Below, piece after piece: positions 63,118 through 64,000 of a DNA stretch of 64,000 nt; positions within the stretch are counted from its first letter, which is position 1, and the number at the start of each line of letters is the position of its first letter. Source of the stretch: Archangium violaceum (GTDB lineage Bacteria > Myxococcota > Myxococcia > Myxococcales > Myxococcaceae); NCBI RefSeq assembly GCF_016859125.1, contig NZ_CP069338.1, positions 4,341,501 through 4,405,500 of the forward strand. The letters run 5' to 3'. The notes under the pieces are model-generated. The model saw only the letters and a list, made by a program, of their open reading frames with translations, had not been told where the DNA came from and searched no databases. The position numbers were made by a program, and so were the translations under genes.

Positions 63118-64000
63118 ATGAGCGGTGAAGGCGTGCGGTTCGAGGCCAGTGAGGAGTTCGCCCGGCGGATGGACGCGGAGGATGCGCTGCGTCCCTTCCG
63201 CGACGAGTTCCTCTTCCCCGCTCACGAGGGCGAGCCCTCCCTTTATTTCGTGGGCAACTCGCTGGGGCTCCAGCCGCGCAAGGCGAAGACCTACGTCCTG
63301 GAGGCGCTGGAGGACTGGGAGAAGCTGGGCGTGGAGGGCCACTTCCGCGGGTCGCGTCCGTGGCTGCCCTACCACGAGATGCTCACCGAGCAGACGGCCC
63401 GGCTGGTGGGCGCGCACCCCATCGAAGTCGTGGTGATGAACACCCTCACGGTGAACCTGCACCTGATGATGGTGTCCTTCTACCAGCCCACGCGCGAGCG
63501 CCCGAAGATCCTCATGGAGGCCGGCGCCTTCCCGTCGGACCAGTATGCGGTGGCCTCGCAGGTGCGCTTCCACGGCTACGACCCGGACAAGGACATCCTC
63601 CGCCTCTCCCCGCGCGAGGGCGAGGAGACGCTGCGCACCGAGGACATCCTCGACACCCTCGAGCGGCATGGGCGGGAGATCGCCCTGGTGCTGCTCGGCA
63701 ACGTGAACTACCTCACCGGCCAGGCGTTCGACATGGCCACCATCACCCGGGCCGCGCACAAGCAGGGCTGCCGGGTGGGCTTCGACCTGGCGCACGGGGC
63801 GGGCAACCTCCAGCTCTCGCTACACGATGACGGGCCGGACTTCGCCGTGTGGTGCTCTTACAAGTACCTCAACGGTGGCCCGGGCACGCTCGGCGGTGTC
63901 TTCGTTCACGAGCGCCACGCACACGACAAGGCGCTGCCGCGCTTCGCGGGCTGGTGGGGCCACGACAAGCAGACGCGCTTCCAGATGGGGCCGGACTTCG
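63118..64000 (+). CDS. kynU: Kynureninase, 3' end beyond the window
   Basis: A partial gene of which 294 codons are visible. The N-terminal block YFVGNSLGLQPRKAK and the GHFRGSRPWLPYHEM region identify PLP-dependent kynureninase, which cleaves (3-hydroxy)kynurenine to (3-hydroxy)anthranilate plus alanine. PLP-contact motifs are visible: MNTLTVNLH, FDLAHGAGN and the Schiff-base lysine K249 in CSYKYLNGGPG. GWWGHDKQTRF follows near the window edge. The ATG directly abuts the ACMSD stop codon. As the upstream-acting enzyme of the operon it supplies 3-hydroxyanthranilate to the dioxygenase. Confidence 0.94.
   Translation, partial: MSGEGVRFEASEEFARRMDAEDALRPFRDEFLFPAHEGEPSLYFVGNSLGLQPRKAKTYVLEALEDWEKLGVEGHFRGSRPWLPYHEMLTEQTARLVGAHPIEVVVMNTLTVNLHLMMVSFYQPTRERPKILMEAGAFPSDQYAVASQVRFHGYDPDKDILRLSPREGEETLRTEDILDTLERHGREIALVLLGNVNYLTGQAFDMATITRAAHKQGCRVGFDLAHGAGNLQLSLHDDGPDFAVWCSYKYLNGGPGTLGGVFVHERHAHDKALPRFAGWWGHDKQTRFQMGPDF

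Noticed and set aside
1-64000. tRNA, rRNA, transposase, integrase or phage genes
   Set aside because: None seen on either strand; gaps between genes are too short or lack the needed motifs.

Overview
This is a high-GC chromosomal window of a predatory, multicellular myxobacterium, most likely of the Cystobacterineae (Archangium/Cystobacter type). The evidence is strong GC3 bias with long spurious antisense frames, a MYXO-CTERM sorting tail on the large protease, a SitA-like lipoprotein toxin with an immunity partner, an abundance of hybrid histidine kinases, a Ser/Thr kinase fused to AAA and TPR domains, many lipoproteins, and GTG starts. I see no rRNA, tRNA, insertion sequence, phage or CRISPR array. 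About 50 genes fill the window, with no gene-free gap longer than 300 bases.

Layout. 0-4 kb: a CaCA-type cation exchanger with a small secreted protein, a membrane metallophosphoesterase, a degenerate receiver protein and a DUF2062 membrane protein. 4.5-9 kb: a 1503-residue M36 (fungalysin) protease with three PKD-like repeats and a MYXO-CTERM tail. 9-21 kb: a lipoprotein, an atypical SDR protein, a DUF5995 protein, a 1327-residue kinase/cyclase-like/ATPase/TPR protein, a CHASE hybrid histidine kinase and a lipoprotein alpha/beta-hydrolase. 21-25.7 kb: a probable uracil-catabolism operon of the URC type, with MMSDH, a GTP-cyclohydrolase-II-like URC1, URC4/DUF1688 and uracil phosphoribosyltransferase. 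25.7-27.6 kb: an AHH-type SitA-like toxin and a DUF1629/Imm11-like immunity protein. 27.9-36.2 kb: a single-chain PheRS-like enzyme, a fatty-acid hydroxylase, a tri-heme cytochrome c lipoprotein followed by an M55 aminopeptidase fusion, an NGLSL-repeat lipoprotein, a cytochrome P450, and an internally deleted LOG-family remnant.

36-46 kb: two small minus-strand genes, one probably frameshifted; a subtilase lipoprotein; a secreted protein; and then a compact unit in which a caspase-like protease, a membrane protein and a putative-Ig lipoprotein overlap by 4 bp each. Divergent from these lie an ECF-type sigma factor and its membrane anti-sigma-like partner, with a perfect 16-bp tandem repeat in the shared intergenic region. 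I regard this as the most interesting candidate system in the window. 46-56 kb is a signalling block: a soluble poly-HAMP hybrid kinase containing seven exact 276-bp units, a receiver-PAS-kinase overlapping it, a winged-helix-like protein, two DUF5985 membrane proteins, and a GAF-PAS kinase on the opposite strand.

56.5-64 kb: the lower kynurenine (3-hydroxyanthranilate meta-cleavage) pathway. A 4-oxalocrotonate-decarboxylase-type gene lies on the minus strand. On the plus strand is a tightly overlapping operon of AMS dehydrogenase, RidA-family deaminase, 3-hydroxyanthranilate dioxygenase, ACMS decarboxylase and kynureninase, the last cut by the window end. Together with the URC cluster this gives the region two nitrogen/carbon salvage routes that suit a predator feeding on lysed cells. 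That ecological reading is inference.
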